Shown piece by piece: positions 12,347 through 24,157 of a stretch of 64,000 nt of DNA (position 1 is its first letter; each line of letters opens with the position of its first letter). A model generated the notes under the pieces. It was not told where the DNA came from, ran no database searches, and was given only the letters and a program-made list of their open reading frames with translations. The stretch is taken from the NCBI GenBank assembly GCA_035235625.1, contig CP141140.1, positions 45,379,351-45,443,350 of the forward strand. Reading direction: 5' to 3'. Made by a program: the position numbers and the translations under genes. The stretch comes from Saururus chinensis. Its lineage: Eukaryota; Streptophyta; Magnoliopsida; Piperales; Saururaceae.

Positions 12347-14380
12347 TGTAAGATCTGTAAGCTTTATTGTTTTCTAATTTTTGTAAAGTTTTGCCTTTTT
12401 GGTTTGCTTTGATTTTGTGTGATGGTTTGATTTAATTATGATTTTTGCTTGGGTTTAGTTTGATTTTTAGCTGAAAACATTAGTGCCTATCTTAATCCAC
12501 TAAGAGCCATACTAATTGGTGTCATTTTTGCCATTTTGGCCATTTTGTTCCTTAACTAAAGAAGTGAACCCCACCCTACGATCTTCTTCTATCTCGGGCG
12601 ACATACCAAATTCTTGGACTGCCAAACTCCACTTAATATTTTCAATTGGCTTGGGCCTTATCAAATTTGTTTTTGAGTCCATGTCATTTAAGTGGGTTCA
12701 GATTAGAAGGCTTTAGAGAGCTCGACCCCCATCTCAAAGAGGAAAATCTTAATCAAATGTAAAATCTCTCTAATCCTTATATGTTTCTTTTGATTTTAAC
12801 CCTAAAATCCCATGTTCTTCTCCACTTGAATGGGATTCTAGGTTTTCTTTTTGTTAAGTTAATACTTTTACCAATGATTTGAAATCCGAGATTCGGATTT
12901 ATTACTTCTACTCTTGTGATTTTTATTTTCTGCACAAGAGGGTTCTAGATCTATCATCTATTAGTGGTTTTGAGTCTTCTTTTGGTGGAAAGGTTCAATT
13001 TTTGCTTAGGGTTAATGTAACCTAATTTGTTGGGTAGGGTTTCCTTGATTTTTGGAGAAGAGTAAAGGGTCTACAATCTAGTTTGAGGTAAGAGGTTTTT
13101 ATTTGATGATGTTTTACTTACATTAACACCATATTTGTGGGTAGATTAATGTTCTTGAAGCTTATGGACAAATTAGGTTAAAGCTTTTTCAATATATAAT
13201 TTAATGTTAATTTTACATGGATATGCATTAGAAATGTTAGATTTATCATATTTTAGGCTTAGGTAATGATTATATGAAGTTTCATGAAGTTTTATGAATT
13301 ATTATGGATTTTTGGAATAATTTCGATTTTGTTCCAGGCCAAGAAAAATGAATGTTCTAGGGCTTTCTATGCTTGATCATTCGATCGCCCTATTGGGCCG
13401 ATCGATTGGCAGGAAAGGGAATTTGAAAGGCAATTCAGCGGATCAAATGCCCCTTGAGGCTGATTGAATGACCATGAATAAAAATGATGCTAAGATTATT
13501 TTTAAGCGTAATTTTGATTGTATCCTCATGTCTATTGTATGTTACATGTAGAATATGATGATGATGAAGTATGAATGCTTATACCCATGCTAAATTAATT
13601 ATGTGTGAACCATGCTCCATAAGTGTTAGCATATTTATGAACAAACCATGAATTTTTATGCTTACTTATGCTTACAAGATCACATTTGCCACATATGGAC
13701 TATGTCTCATGCATGATAGGACTGATTAGGGTATAATTACTTATGCTTGTATACATTTAGTATTATTCATGTATGTATCATATTACATGCATCATAAGAA
13801 TGACTTGTTAAGACTTGATTAACCATCTTTAACCGTGATTGCTGTTGGAAGTCATAGTCTTATGGATTTGTCATATCAGAGGTTTATTGATTCAGTTTGA
13901 TGTTCGAAAGAACTGGGTTTTATGTCAAATGGAAGGTTTTACATCCCTTGAGGACGGGTTTCCACCCCGGTAAGAAGAGCAGAATGCTATGAGGTAAACT
14001 ATTGAGACACTTTTGGATTGAGAATCCAAACTGGTTTGTCCGTGTGCACTAGCTTACCGGGGGCACTACTAGTTAGGATTTTCCAAACTACTTTGGTCTT
14101 CATTTTTAAGGATATCTAGGGTGAGCAGGTTGATTTCTTTATCGAGAGACATTCATTTTGAAATTTCCACATGTTGTGTATGGACTATAATGCTCAATTT
14201 TTGTGGAGGAATAATGATGCTTATGTTTACACAGGTTGTGTATGGAATTGTGATACTTGAACAATTAGGATATGTATGGATTGTAATACTTGAACAATTA
14301 GGATATGCATGGATTGTAATACTTGTTCGTGTAGGATGTAAATGAATTATGAGATGTTAATGAATACATGGGTAGTGACA
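12347..14380 (+). repeat. Solo LTR, gypsy-like, 2034 bp, TSD TTGCA
   Basis: It starts TGTAAGATCTG, ends GGTAGTGACA, and is flanked by TTGCA at 12342-12346 and 14381-14385. Removing it restores the continuity of the SIRE-type LTR around a TTGCAT...GGTTTGATTG block seen in relatives. It contains an AT-rich upstream half, a GATCATTCGATCGCCC...CCGATCGATTGG palindrome cluster at 13375-13412, and an R-U5-like part with a CTTGAGGACGGGTTTCCACCC block. Orientation is inferred from that order. No coding sequence is present, as expected for a solo LTR left by LTR-LTR recombination. Confidence 0.8.
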
Positions 14381-14525
14381 TTGCATACTTATGGTTTGAT
14401 TGCTTGGTGTATTGATCTTATATATTAAGGATTAAGTTTTTATTTCTACTACATGGAAAAATTCCTTCACAAAGGAGGCCATAACTCATAGTTTTTATCT
14501 CTGTTAGATAATCAAACTAGGCAAT

Positions 14526-15805
14526 TGTTGGTTTGTGATCAATTGTGTGCCATACACAAACTGAGAAAAATAAAGCCCCTTCAACTTGCAATCGATTGAT
14601 AAGATTTATCTTCCCATTTTAAACAAAATAAATATATATTTTGTCTAATTCAACATGCCTAGTTCGTATGTGTTTTAACAAAAAATTACAATCAAATCAC
14701 CAAGTAAAATACACAAATTTTTTTACGTGGGAACCCAACTAGGGAAAATTCATGATCAACTATGGACTATATAGATTTCATATTACAATATTACCTATTA
14801 CATAGAACAAAGACTCAATCTTTTGCTTAGCATGGTGGGTTCTTAACACCATTCTAATCATAAATTAATCACTCTTTGGTTGTTTAAAAAGAATAGTTCG
14901 ATATTCTCCTCCTCTTTATGTTTAATGACCAATGTAAATCTTTCATCTCCTTTTTTGGAATAAATATTCTTTCTTCTTAATCTTCTCAACAACAATTTTC
15001 AACAAACATAATGCTTCAGATGCATTTTTGTGCACTCATGTCACCTTTAATCACTCTTTTGATAAAAGTAGATAAATACCACAACCTAGAAGTCTAATTC
15101 TTTCTAAAAACTATTAGATCGATTCCATACAAGTTCTCTAAATTTTTTAAGCCTTTTTTTCTTTTCTCATGTTCTTAGCCTTTTTTATAGACTCCCTAAG
15201 TCTAAAAAGGAATGTCTTCAATACAAATCTAAATCACACCGGAAAGGTCTAATTTATGACATTTTGCATCCCATCAGTTGATCATTTCCTAGGGTCATTG
15301 ATCGATCATTGTTAACTTCTATCAATTTCTCACGTCGATTGATTATTTCATAGAGCGATAGAATGATCATTGTTTTAATTAGGGTATGACTCATCAATCG
15401 AACAATCTATCGACTCTGTGAACAATCGATAAACTCTCGGCTTTATTTTACACTGTGAATTTAAGTGTTGATCGATCATTTAATGAAGTGATTGATTGAT
15501 CAATGATTTTCTGGGAGAGCCTTGTTACAGTTAAGGCTGATTGATTGCTCTAAACAAAGGATCAAAATGTTTTATTCAAAAAGCCTCCAACTCTCACCAT
15601 TCTTTCACGTAAAGTCTCTTTTACCCTATAATGTGTGAATGCGATGTGTCCATATTTCTACCTAACGAAACACAGATTTGACTCTTCCTTTCACTCCATT
15701 TTCAGAATTTAATGTTCAGACTTGACTAAAAAATTACACATTCAAGACATTGTTTGATCAGTGAAATAAGCAAACACATAACATAAGGACACTTACTTTC
15801 TTACA
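14526..15805 (-). repeat. Solo LTR, SIRE-related, 1280 bp, TSD GCAAT
   Basis: The outer bases are TG (14526) and CA (15805), flanked by GCAAT at 14521-14525 and 15806-15810. In minus orientation it begins TGTAAGAAAGTAAG and shares blocks with the SIRE-type solo LTR at 21814-31694, notably the ACGTGGGAACCC / ATGTGGAAAACCC region. It is dense in GATCGATC-like motifs (15280-15550). It lies in the same LTR as the 12347-14380 insertion but is an independent event. Confidence 0.8.
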
Positions 15806-16625
15806 GCAATGTGGTGATTCACTAGGTTTATTAGACGGATATTAAGCTCTCAATTGTTAGTTGAGTATTAAGATCCACTGCTTGTGAGTTTTGATTAAAT
15901 CTACATTTATTTGCATGCTTGCCTCAGCACGGTTTTGAATTTTTTGGTTAAAGTCTTCCTAGACTTTATTTATGGTGTTTTAATTGCTTGTGTTAGGAAT
16001 TTTCTTCTTGATTCTTGCTGAAATTACCCGTTTCTTGTTAAAATTACTTGTGATTCTTGCATGAAGTGCCCTAATTTGTGCTTGCCATTATTGTCTTGTT
16101 TTCAAATAGAAAATATCTCTTTTTCTCTTGAGTTAGAGTAGATGTTTGATTGTTTTTCTTAATTTGAGTATCAATGGGTGATTCAAAAAAATAATATGGC
16201 AAAACTTGGAAACTTATGGAATCTCATAAATCGACCTCCTTTATTAGATGACTAGAAATTTTCCTATTGGAAAAATCAGTTGAGAGACTTTAGTCAAGCG
16301 CTTGACGACAATTCTTAAAAAGAGGTGATTAAAACTGGACTCTATCCTTGACTAAGGATAAAGAGGGGAAAATGATTCCAAAGGATGAATATGCTTAGGA
16401 TGAGAGTTAGGAGAAACTAGCAAACTATAATATCTCCAAAGGGTATATAGGGAGCCTAATAGCATTTGATGCCCTTCCTTGACACGTGACTTGTTAAAGA
16501 TGTGACAACACACTCCAACATCTTTATTCAAGTTGTTCCACTAAAACCATCATGTAAATCTTAGGTCTACAATCTACAATTTCCTCAAAGAGTCTCCACT
16601 CATGATCCATCATATGGGCTGCCAA

Positions 16626-19140
16626 TGTCATGCCCTAAGTTTTTGGAACTTTTTATTATAAATAAAACAAAAGAAGTAAAAATTTTAAAACTTTTTGTCA
16701 AATATTCAACAAGTTATCTCAGCTTAAGAGCCAACTACTTTTTGAACATGTGAGTACTAAATCAGAGTACAATAGTAATTCAAGTCAAATCACATGTTAA
16801 ATTGAATAGGGTTATGCCCGACTACATCTTAATATATTGATATGCACAAATACTAATAGATTGACACTCACATGCCTAAAGTTATCCACCTAAAATTAAG
16901 AAAACAATAAACATGTCAAGTGGCCTAGCAACATTGTCCTTATCACACATCTAAAGTTCTAAAGTACCATTAACTCTGCAAGGAACCTACATCACACGGA
17001 GGCTAAATATATGAATATACCCAGTGGGATGGCTAAACATGCACTATGAAATGATAATGCACATGAAGGCACAAGGTCAACAACTATTATATTTAATAGT
17101 AAATATCACCATACTCAAACATAAGTAGAATAAGCATAAAATTCATAAATACTTTCTCCTGATTTCAAATCCATGACATGAACTCGCTCCAGAATCTCTT
17201 GCTCCATAAGTGTAAGTAATAAAGGTTTCTTATGACATGGTAGCCATATCTAGCAGTACAACTATGTGTCACTAGACAATGAACTATTAACAATCAGACC
17301 TCAAGTACGCTGAAGCATGCCCGCTCAATCTACACCTGAAGCTAAAATCCACAAGGGTTCATGCATCCAAGTAGTTGAGATGACTCATATGTTAATGCTC
17401 TAGTCCATTCGAACTCATCTCCCTGGCCAAGAAGTAGTTCTACATAACTCATATTTTTAGAGAGGCGGAAGTCCTTAGTCCTATTTCCTACCATACCCTT
17501 TCTATCTGTGTGGCTAAATACTTGCTTGAGGAGGCATTTAGGCACAAGGATATGCTATCCTTAAGTGCTTTTATCCCATAGTATTGTGGTGTGAACCATT
17601 ACAAGGATCTCCACACACATAAGGGCACATATACCCATACATAATCAATTCAAACATCACATATAATTGCATTTTATAAATTCAATATCATGCTATTATG
17701 TCTCATAATAACAACTTAACTCATATAACATTCATTGCTACAAATTACCCAAATCAAACTTGTTGTCGTAGACTTATTGACGTGTCGGCTAGGTCATCAA
17801 TGGCCATCAGTAACCCATCGATGAGTTGAACCTTGTCGACAGTTGAATGACAAGGAAAGACTTCCTCATCGATGCCTCATTGATAGGTCAACCTCATTGC
17901 CAGTGATGTACCAGTGGCACATTGACGTGTCAAGGCTCATCAGTGTAATTATGATAATCTTCTCCATTACATCGACAACATTATTGATGTGTGGATGGAG
18001 TGCTGATGGTCGGGAAATATAACAAAAACTATCATAATTATCCAAAATTAGTCGATATTATGACATATCATAATCCTTCCCACACATAACGTTCCATAAT
18101 GACAAATGATGATTCCTACTATTAGTTAATCATTCAACATTGGTAAAACATGATATCACAACATAATCATGACAAAATCTTAAAAAATATCTTTTATATG
18201 TTGTCATAATCATATAGAACCATATTTTCTTGCTTTTATATCAAAAAATATCATAATCCAAATCATGCAAGCATTTTCAAGTGAAATCTAAGTAATGAGG
18301 TTAATAATCTGACCTATTTTACAAAATAAAAATCCTTTTGCACACTCAATGCCAACCAATGCCCCTAGAAAGTTTCTCCCTCCCTTAATTTCTCTTGATT
18401 GGGAGAGCCTTTTTATTCACGTTTTTTTTTTATTTTGAGCAGTTTTTTCAAGCAAAATGGAGTCTAATGGCCTCAAAAGTCATTTATAAAGGGAAGTGGA
18501 CACATTTCTAGTTAAAAACAGTCAAACTGGGTTTTATTAGCAAAACCACAAAACTGCTTGTAACCATTGGAAGCCCATCGACATGTCTATGGCCATATTG
18601 ATAGTAATTATTGACAGTACTAGGTCCTACCTTTGGACAACCATAACTTTGTCATACAAACCTCTAATTAACACGTTCTTGGTGGTGTTACAAAGATACA
18701 AAAGTCTAGTTTCCAAAATACCAGGGAAAAAATATCCTATAGGAAATGTCATATCATTTTGAATTACTAAGGGCAAATTGGCAGGCATTTGTAAGTCACA
18801 AACAGCCCCTCAGGTCCGACTTTGAATGATCATAACTCTTTCATTCAAACTCCGATTTGTGCATTCTTAGAGGAGCTATAAAGCTATATTTGTCTATTTT
18901 TCTATCCTTAAAGTTTCATACTTAAATTTAAACTACATGATAAGTTATCATACAGAGAATGGTTAGAGTCAAATTCATTGTTTTCCATATGTACTCTGAA
19001 ACTTCCTTGATGTTAAATTTATCATTAATTCTTTATTCAAGCTTCTATTTGTACACTCTTGGAAGATCTACAAAGATCTTCATATCTACTTTTAATAATA
19101 AAGTTTCATGTCCAAACTTCATATGTATAGGAAATTATTA
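16626..19140 (-). repeat. Gypsy-type LTR remnant, minus orientation (edges approximate)
   Basis: The left edge TGTCATGCCCTAAG at 16626 looks like the complement of an LTR terminus. Read on the minus strand, there is a TATA-like TTTATAAATGAC near 18490. Downstream is an ACTGGGTATATTCATATATTTAGCC block near 17040-16995 that resembles the corresponding step of the Tekay LTRs. ATCGATG-type palindromes occur at 17810-17950. No second copy or target duplication was found. Confidence 0.4.
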
Positions 19141-20079
19141 TATCAAGAAGACATAATAGTGAAACACACTTATTTCCTCATTGCCAAGTATAGGCAACGA
19201 GCTGCATTCTAAAAATTCAAAATGGTCAATCTTAGACAAGCTTGAATCTCCAATCCTGAAACCCAACTCAGTCTTTTGCATGATTTGTGCTCTAATCCCA
19301 CTCGAACACAAACTTCTGCTATGTGACTCCACTTAAATGAATTACAATTAAGTGATGTATCTTAGGATGTCCTAGTAAGGATACCTTTGGGTCAAAAGTA
19401 GTATTCATGTCCAATACATGAGTATTTCGAGAAGTCACAAAAGAAATCTCTACCATGTACTAGCTCAACCAACCACAAAGCTATCCACTGACACATTGCA
19501 TCCTATGCCACAGGTGTCGAATAGTTTCCCAGTTTACAACCCTTCATGACATGTTTGCCTAAGAGTGTTTTGACACTTAAAATCCATTGAAAATCGTCAA
19601 ATCTATCTATCGGTTTGAATAACTTAATAGAGCATTGACTCAAGTTGTCTTTTCCTTCCAATCTTAATCATAAATATATAAAATTACTTTTCTCAACAAT
19701 TTTGAATTATGGGATTTTCTCCTTGATCTTACTAATCTTCTCTAGGCAAAGAAACATCAATTCCTCTTTCATTAGCCCTCATTGCTCCAACACATGGTTG
19801 TTCCTTGATGCTCTAGAGTTCTTTTTCCAATTTTCGTGATGTAAATCGCTGGTTTCTAATTGATACTAAAGTCAAAATATCTCATGCAAACTATATTTCT
19901 ATATCCTTGTTAAGCTTCTATCATCTCTAAAAACTAACCAAATTGGTTAGAAGGGGTTTCTCTTCAGCGATAAGTCTTTAGGATGTACTTTGACCAATCT
20001 TTTACCATCAAATATACCACCACAATTTCTATCTTTCTACTTACAGCATCTAACACAACTTTTACTTTGCTTTGAATGC
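19141..20079. other. No recognisable feature
   Basis: This AT-rich sequence lies between the LTR remnant and the Athila-like pol. Parts may be decayed 3' regions of the Athila-like element, since that element's downstream side points this way, but I see no motif to confirm it. Confidence 0.4.
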
Positions 20080-20301
20080 TTAAAATTTGTAAAGGTTGAG
20101 AAAGGCTATTCCACACATGTAGTTTTTCCAAGTCTCCAAAGTATGTACATCCATTGACAATTCTTGGTCATGTTCTACACTGCATTAACACTAGGGATAG
20201 GTGGTGCAAACACTTGTCAAATGTAGAGCCAAAGATGAAAAGATTATCTATAAACACCTATAGGAAATGCTTTACAATGTCTGAGAAATGCTAATCATGC
20301 A

Positions 20302-20799
20302 CTATTGGAAAGTTGCGGGTGGATTGGATAACCTAAAAGGCATACGACGGTAGGCAAACATCCCAAAAGGACAAGTGAAGGTAGTCTTTTCTTGAACCTT
20401 AGTTGCTATGGGAATCTTGTTATAACCAGAATATCCATTAAAAAAGCAATAATAAGCATGGTCGGCTAACCTCTCTAACATTTGATCTATGAAAGGATGA
20501 TGAAAGTGATCTTTCCTTGTCATATCATTCAACTTCATGTAGACAATGCAAATATACCAACCAATTTGAACACGGATTGGGACTAACTCATCAGAATTAT
20601 TCTTAACAATTGTTATGATAGACTTCTTTGGGACAACTTGAATGATACTCACCCATATACTATCAGAAATTGGGTAAATGACTCTTACATCTAGAAGCTT
20701 CAAAACTTCCACTCTAGCCACATCTTCCTTGAGCAGGTTTAAGTGCCTTTGAGATTCATGTGAAGGTTTAACATTTTCATCTAAGTAAATTTTGTGCAT
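20302..20799 (-). pseudogene. Athila-like reverse transcriptase fragment
   Basis: This fossil fragment covers the N-terminal two-thirds of an Athila RT. The order is VVPKKS, the KDHFHHPFIDQMLERL block, the GYSGYNKIPIA block and the TFTCPFGMFAYRRMPF...NPPATFQ block. The family assignment is strong because these blocks are diagnostic for Athila against chromovirus RT. The neighbouring 20821-21787 region encodes the upstream linker and protease region of the same element. Confidence 0.85.
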
Positions 20800-22856
20800 A
20801 ACTATAGAAGAACTAATACCCTAAATACTAGAAATTATCCACTCTATAGCCTCCTTATGATTTTTATGGTCATCAATTAATTTTTTCTCTTGATTATCTT
20901 CTGAACTAGAAGTAATGATGACTAAAGTTTCAAAAAAACCTAAAAACACATACTTGAGGGTATTAGGTAATGGTTTTAGATCCATCTCTTGTGGTTCCAT
21001 AGTGGATGGAAGGGATGGTGATGATGATAATGAAAGAGGAGCCACTTTAGTTTGCCATTTTTCAGTATTCATTGGAGGAACAAAATCTAGCAATGATTTA
21101 ACCTCTTCAACTGATTTGTCAATGTCAAACCCAAAACCAAAGTGTGCTAGACAAACCTCTAAGGGATCCTCAAAATGTGATTGGAAGAAGTTATCATGAA
21201 CAAAACTATCAATCATGTTAAGTCCATTCACATCCTCCATGTCCGGTGGCTGTTTGCTTATGTCAAAAATGTTGAACTCGACCGTCATGATACCAAAGAA
21301 TATTTTCATCACCCCATTTCTACAATTTATTAGAGCATTGGATATGACCAAGAAAGGACAACCGAAAGTGACAGGTATTTGCCTATGGATATTCTAAATA
21401 GGCTGAGTATCAAGGACTACGAAGTCTATTGGAAAGTAAAATGTGTCAACCTTAATCATAACATCTTCAATAACACCTCAAGGAAATTTTATAGATCTTT
21501 CAGCTAATTGAAGTGTCATTGATGTCGGTTTCAACTCTCCTAATCCCAATTGCACATACACAGAATGCCAATAAATTCACACTAACCCCTAAATCTAACA
21601 AAGCCCGCTCAATATGATGATCCCCTATCTTATATGAACTTGTGGGGCAACTAGGGTTCTTATATTTGACAAGGAATTTGCATAAAATGATAGAGCTGAC
21701 TTGCTCTATTAGGAATATATTTTTAAGAACATTTATTTTCCTCTTGACTATGACTAAGTCTTTTAAAAATATAGCATAAGAGGACACTTGCTGGATAGCC
21801 TAAAGGAATGGGATGAGAGTTTAATATATGTCAAATCGACCTAGCGGATCACTAGAGTGCTATTAAAACTATCCTTCCAACAAGTAAGAATTAAAAGCTC
21901 TAGCCTCTTTGTGCCAAATTTTTTATTAAGAAAAAATGATTAAAACCTAATATTCACTCAATTTTCTCTCTGATATTAACTAATCAGCCATCATCAATCT
22001 ACACATTAACACAATAATTTATGTGGAAAACCCGAGCTAGAGTAAAAGCTACAGTAGTTCGAAAAGAACCAGATCAATGCCCTAGAAACTAGAATTTTAC
22101 ATAGACACAAGAAAACCACCTACCTTGTTTAGACTTTAACACAAGTTAATCTTATTTTGATCGTTCTTGTTGGCCTACAAGTCTTCTCTAAGCACTTAAA
22201 ATTTTTACCTCCTTGCCTTGTCTATACTCCTTCAAATCTTCAACAAACACCATTTCTTGTCTTAACTTTGGCCTTAAGGAAATATTTAATCTTCCATTGA
22301 AGACATGCTACAACTCTTCTTTGAATACTTTGTGTATTAACTGTAATAACCCTAAATTCTAACATAATTTTCTTATATATTTTATTTCCTGAGTGTTGGT
22401 TAGAGCTCGTGGAGACGACCGTAACAAGTCTTAAAATGTAAAAATCGGAGGTCGGGAACAAAAGTTACAACCTCGGGAAACGTGTTCAACCGGCAGGAAC
22501 CACTTTTGAAATTTTGGTAAAACAATTCTTAAGTGGTCTAGTCTCGTAGGGCTCATCAATACGAGCTCAATGGTACCTAGAACGCGCAAATCCGAGTTCG
22601 GGATATGAAGTTACGATTTTTGGAATTTTTAGAAATAAAAATAAATAATAAATATATTTTTTTTGGCGGCTCGGCTCAGCGCGGCGTGGTGCAGCGCAGC
22701 GCACAGCATATGCCATGTGGTGCACACCGAACATGCATGTCGTACGCGTCGAATGCGCGCCGGGTGAGTGTTTGCTGTGACGAACGCGCATTCATCACGC
22801 GTGCACTCAGTTTCGCCGGCGTTAGTGGGCGCCGGTCGGTTTTTTGTGGCGGCGCC

Positions 22857-22870
22857 GGTGGGCGCCCACC
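22857..22870. promoter_or_regulatory. 14-bp perfect palindrome in the 5' LTR
   Basis: GGTGGGCGCCCACC lies 43 bp upstream of the TATA box inside a CpG-rich island. The same palindrome is retained in the 3' LTR at 29770-29783, although surrounding GC-rich sequence differs strongly between the two LTRs. It is a candidate protein-binding site. Confidence 0.5.
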
Positions 22871-22913
22871 TATTCCACCAGCAGCACCCACCAGAATATT
22901 CCTCCTCCTCCCC

Positions 22914-22921
22914 TATATATA
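22914..22921 (+). promoter_or_regulatory. TATA box of Tekay 5' LTR
   Basis: TATATATA sits in the context CCCC-TATATATA-CCC. It is identical in the 3' LTR at 29827-29834. Transcription would start about 30 bp downstream, defining the U3/R border. Confidence 0.75.
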
Positions 22922-24029
22922 CCCATTCTGGCCAGAATTTCACCCACATCCGATTTTCATCCCCTTACACTGTTTTCACCATTCCCAACCCGTTTTAAGT
23001 CCGATTTTCACGTTCCAAGACCCGTTTCCTACTAATTCAAGGGTGCTCTACGCACCGGAAGTGTTATTTTCTCAAGGCGACCCCTCTAAGACCTAAAAAA
23101 ATGTGCCCCTTCCCTAATCTTCCCTTTTCATCAATTTACTGTTTCTGGACCATTCCCAACCCTTTTTAACCCGTTCCAAAGCCCTTCCTTACTAAATCAA
23201 GGGCATTCTACGCGTTGGAGTGGTTATTCTACCAAAATTCTCACTCGAAGGCTGATATCTTAAGGAAGGTCTTTCTTTACTCTACGAGGAGATCTCGTTA
23301 TATTTTGCATGTATTATAGGTAGGTAGCTTTAAATTCTAATCGTATGCTGAGATTTTTACTCATTTAAGTTTTACTAAAAGTTTTCTGTTACTTTATGAA
23401 AACAAAAGCTCTGACTTTAAAATCATCTCCTCTTTTCAAAAATTTCTCCTAGTTTTGGGCAATTGTGCCGTCTAGATAGTTCTCGGTTCTTCGGAGCTAA
23501 GAATTATTATGATTTTGGATGCCGCCAAATTTGGCATCTGGCACGCACAGGATTGGGATGTCATATATAAATCCCTTCCTTTCTGTCTCGCGTCGCCCCA
23601 TGGGCGCGGGTGTAAGTTATCTGGTATCGCGACATTCTGTGATTGTGTTTTAAGATTTTCTGGATGATTTCAAAAGAAAAATGGCATGATATGTGCATGA
23701 AGCATATTCTTAGAAATTAATTCGACCTACTGAGTATGAATTTATTCACCTACCCTCAGACTCTGCAGGTGTTTCACTCGAATCTGAAGGAGTCGATGAA
23801 GGGTTTCCTTAAATTACAATTTTGTACTACTGTTTTTGTACTTATGTAAAATATTGTATTGACCAATGTACAAAGGCATGTGATGCCCAATTTTGGAAAT
23901 CTTTGTATAATACAAAGTGTGTTGTAATTACTGTTTTAGTACACGGTGATCCTTGGCAATTGTAATTAAATTTTGTTACATTTTTAAAAATTATTTTCTT
24001 TTATTCAAAAATATGAGGGACGTTACAGT

Positions 24030-24041
24030 TGGTATCAGAGC
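24030..24041 (+). other. Primer binding site (initiator Met tRNA)
   Basis: TGGTATCAGAGC starts two bases after the 5' LTR and is the standard complement of the plant initiator-methionine tRNA 3' end. It fixes the orientation and the LTR boundary. Confidence 0.92.
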
Positions 24042-24157
24042 GAAGGTTCTACTATCTACTAAAAAGTAATTAAATTAGTCAATAAAATTATTTTTATTTT
24101 ATCGTATGGTTTCCTATTTGAAATTTCTTAATAAATTTTTATGTGAAGCTAAAACAA

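Larger units (their letters stand above)
11358..16490 (+). mobile_element. SIRE-type Ty1/copia element, copy 1, carrying two inserted solo LTRs
   Basis: The LTR starts near 11358 (TGTTAAAACATATGAG) and ends at 15852 (ATATTAAGCTCTCA). Without its two insertions it is about 1170 bp, close to the other copies. It is followed by a leader and a short gag remnant starting near 16170, recognisable by LTKDKEGKMIPKDE, which resembles MTKDKSGNLILKDE in copy B. Homology ends near 16480. Both insertions in the LTR have clean target duplications, so the host LTR is older than either. The element is broken, has no recognisable pol, and its 3' LTR was not found. Confidence 0.7.
22342..24027 (+). repeat. 5' LTR of the Tekay element
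   Basis: It runs from TGTAATAACCC to GACGTTACA. It contains a GC-rich block (22660-22870) ending in a 14-bp palindrome, a TATA box at 22914-22921 and a transcribed R-U5 part with the CTGCAGGTGTTTCACT step near 23767. Open frames on both strands in the GC-rich block (for example 22605-23096) reflect base composition and are not genes. Confidence 0.95.

Noticed and set aside
16621-18360. Target duplication GCCAA for the minus-strand LTR remnant
   Set aside because: GCCAA precedes 16626 and recurs at 18351, but the base pair before the second copy does not give an LTR terminus, so the boundary was not accepted.
19270-19330. Primer-site-like GGGATTAGAGC on the minus strand next to a possible LTR edge
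   Set aside because: It resembles TGGTATCAGAGC only loosely, and no matching LTR end or target duplication could be placed around it.
22605-23096. 163-codon frame and antisense frames in the Tekay 5' LTR
   Set aside because: They are in the U3/R part of the LTR, have equivalents in the 3' LTR, and result from high GC content lowering stop frequency on both strands.
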